A stretch of DNA of 64,000 nt, from positions 62,001-126,000 of the forward strand of contig NZ_JACHMJ010000001.1 of NCBI RefSeq assembly GCF_014204935.1, in the 5' to 3' direction. The position numbers were made by a program, and so were the translations under genes. Source of the stretch: Conyzicola lurida (GTDB taxonomy: Bacteria > Actinomycetota > Actinomycetes > Actinomycetales > Microbacteriaceae). This document shows, in pieces, positions 63,288 to 64,000 of this stretch. The first letter of the stretch is position 1. Each line of letters begins with the position of its first letter. The notes under the pieces are model-generated. The model worked only from the letters and a program-made list of their open reading frames with translations. It was not told the DNA's origin and searched no databases.

Positions 63288-64000
63288 ATGGCCGCCACAA
63301 ATACCAAGACTTTTGCCTATACCGCTCGGGATGGCGCGGGGAAGGTCGTCAAGGGACGTGTCGAGGGCACGACCGAAGCCGTCGCGATCGGCAAGCTCCG
63401 CACCATGGGCGTCTCGCCCATCACGGTCGCCGAGTCCAGCGGTGGCACCGGCCTCAATCGCGAGATCAGCTTCGGCTCCTTCGGCCAGAAGCGCGTAGAC
63501 CTAAAGGATCTCGCCGTCATGAGCCGCCAGCTGGCGACCATGCTGGCCGCCGGTCTGTCGCTCCTGCGCGCGCTGACAATCCTCGCCGACCAGACCGAAA
63601 ACAAGAAGCTCGGCGAAACCCTCAACGACGTGCGGTCCCAGATCGAGAGCGGCTGGTCATTCTCGGACAGCCTCGCCAAGCACCCTGACGTATTCCCGCG
63701 GCTCATGGTCTTCCTCGTCAAGGCCGGCGAGACCGGCGGATTCCTTGACGGCGCGCTCGAATCGATCGCGGGTAACTTCGAGTCCGACGTGAAGCTGCGC
63801 GCGACGATCAAATCGGCTCTGACTTATCCAATCGCGGTGCTGATCATGGCGTTTCTCGCGGTCATCGGCATGCTCATCTTCATCGTGCCGGTGTTCGAAG
63901 CCATGTTCGCGGATTTCGGTGGGGAATTGCCGTTCGCGACGCAGGTTCTTGTCGTCCTTTCGGCGAACATGATCTGGATCGTTCCGCTTCTCGCGGTCAT
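63288..64000 (+). CDS. pilC: Type IV pilus inner-membrane platform protein PilC, 3' end outside window
   Basis: The first 237 residues are visible. FAYTARDGAGKVVKGRVEGTTEAVAIGKLRTMG is the usual PilC/GspF N-terminus; the T2SF domain follows with VMSRQLATMLAAGLSLLRALTILADQTENKKL...FSDSLAKHPDVFPRLMVFLVKAGETGGFLDGALESIA, then the first hydrophobic helix ALTYPIAVLIMAFLAVIGMLIFIVPVFEAMF. The ATG at 63288 is 2 bp after the pilT stop. It forms the platform on which PilB and PilT act. Confidence 0.95.
   Translation, partial: MAATNTKTFAYTARDGAGKVVKGRVEGTTEAVAIGKLRTMGVSPITVAESSGGTGLNREISFGSFGQKRVDLKDLAVMSRQLATMLAAGLSLLRALTILADQTENKKLGETLNDVRSQIESGWSFSDSLAKHPDVFPRLMVFLVKAGETGGFLDGALESIAGNFESDVKLRATIKSALTYPIAVLIMAFLAVIGMLIFIVPVFEAMFADFGGELPFATQVLVVLSANMIWIVPLLAV

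Overview
The window is high-GC DNA of an actinobacterium, most probably a member of the Microbacteriaceae. The evidence is strong G/C at third codon positions, many GTG and TTG starts, many leaderless promoters, actinobacterial RpoB/RpoC and CarD sequences, a DUF222/HNH gene, and several small proteins typical of that family. The family assignment rests on recognising proteins, not on a search. I saw no rRNA, tRNA, CRISPR array, prophage or complete insertion sequence.

Layout. 0-6.6 kb: a 5'-truncated DUF222/HNH protein, a short-chain dehydrogenase, two zinc alcohol dehydrogenases, a cytochrome-b-type membrane protein and an ArsR/SRPBCC pair. 6.6-12.3 kb: an ABC-F ATPase, a small membrane protein, an SGNH hydrolase, an AlkD-like protein, and the manganese exporter mntP behind a yybP-ykoY riboswitch, then an AI-2E-type permease. 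12.5-24.6 kb: a TetR regulator facing an ABC-2 exporter pair, a SulP transporter, a HAD phosphatase, a siderophore-interacting protein, a secreted lipase, DUF72, an MFS permease, adenosine deaminase and small membrane proteins. 24.7-31.2 kb: a divergent lysG/lysE export module, TetR and MerR regulators, an RhtA-like exporter, unknown membrane proteins and an esterase. 31.4-42.2 kb: carD, the nei-lhr repair operon, a DUF4916/NUDIX protein, a DEAD-box RNA helicase, DUF1684 and an SDR. 42.2-50.1 kb: many small single genes (GyrI-like, SRPBCC, DUF427, CGNR, SprT-like, TPR), a PQQ-type sugar dehydrogenase lipoprotein, a spermidine-synthase-like protein and a NadR-type kinase. 50.3-59.3 kb: rpoB-rpoC, a terminator and L-serine dehydratase. 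59.4-64 kb: the start of a type IV pilus operon (pilB, pilT, pilC), cut by the window end.

The strongest unexplained signals are repeats. Family A is a small hairpin repeat with an invariant core (GAGCNTGTCGA) and covarying stems. It occurs between genes, at stop codons and in frame inside genes, including two inverted doublets inside lhr. Family B is a three-part intergenic repeat (three copies). A 10-mer, GGATGCCGCG, is strongly over-represented and sometimes forms inverted pairs beside genes. PilT carries an unusual tail of about 325 residues with FDP repeats. Several operators overlap leaderless start codons, and one pair of divergent leaderless genes is separated by only 22 bp with overlapping -10 boxes.
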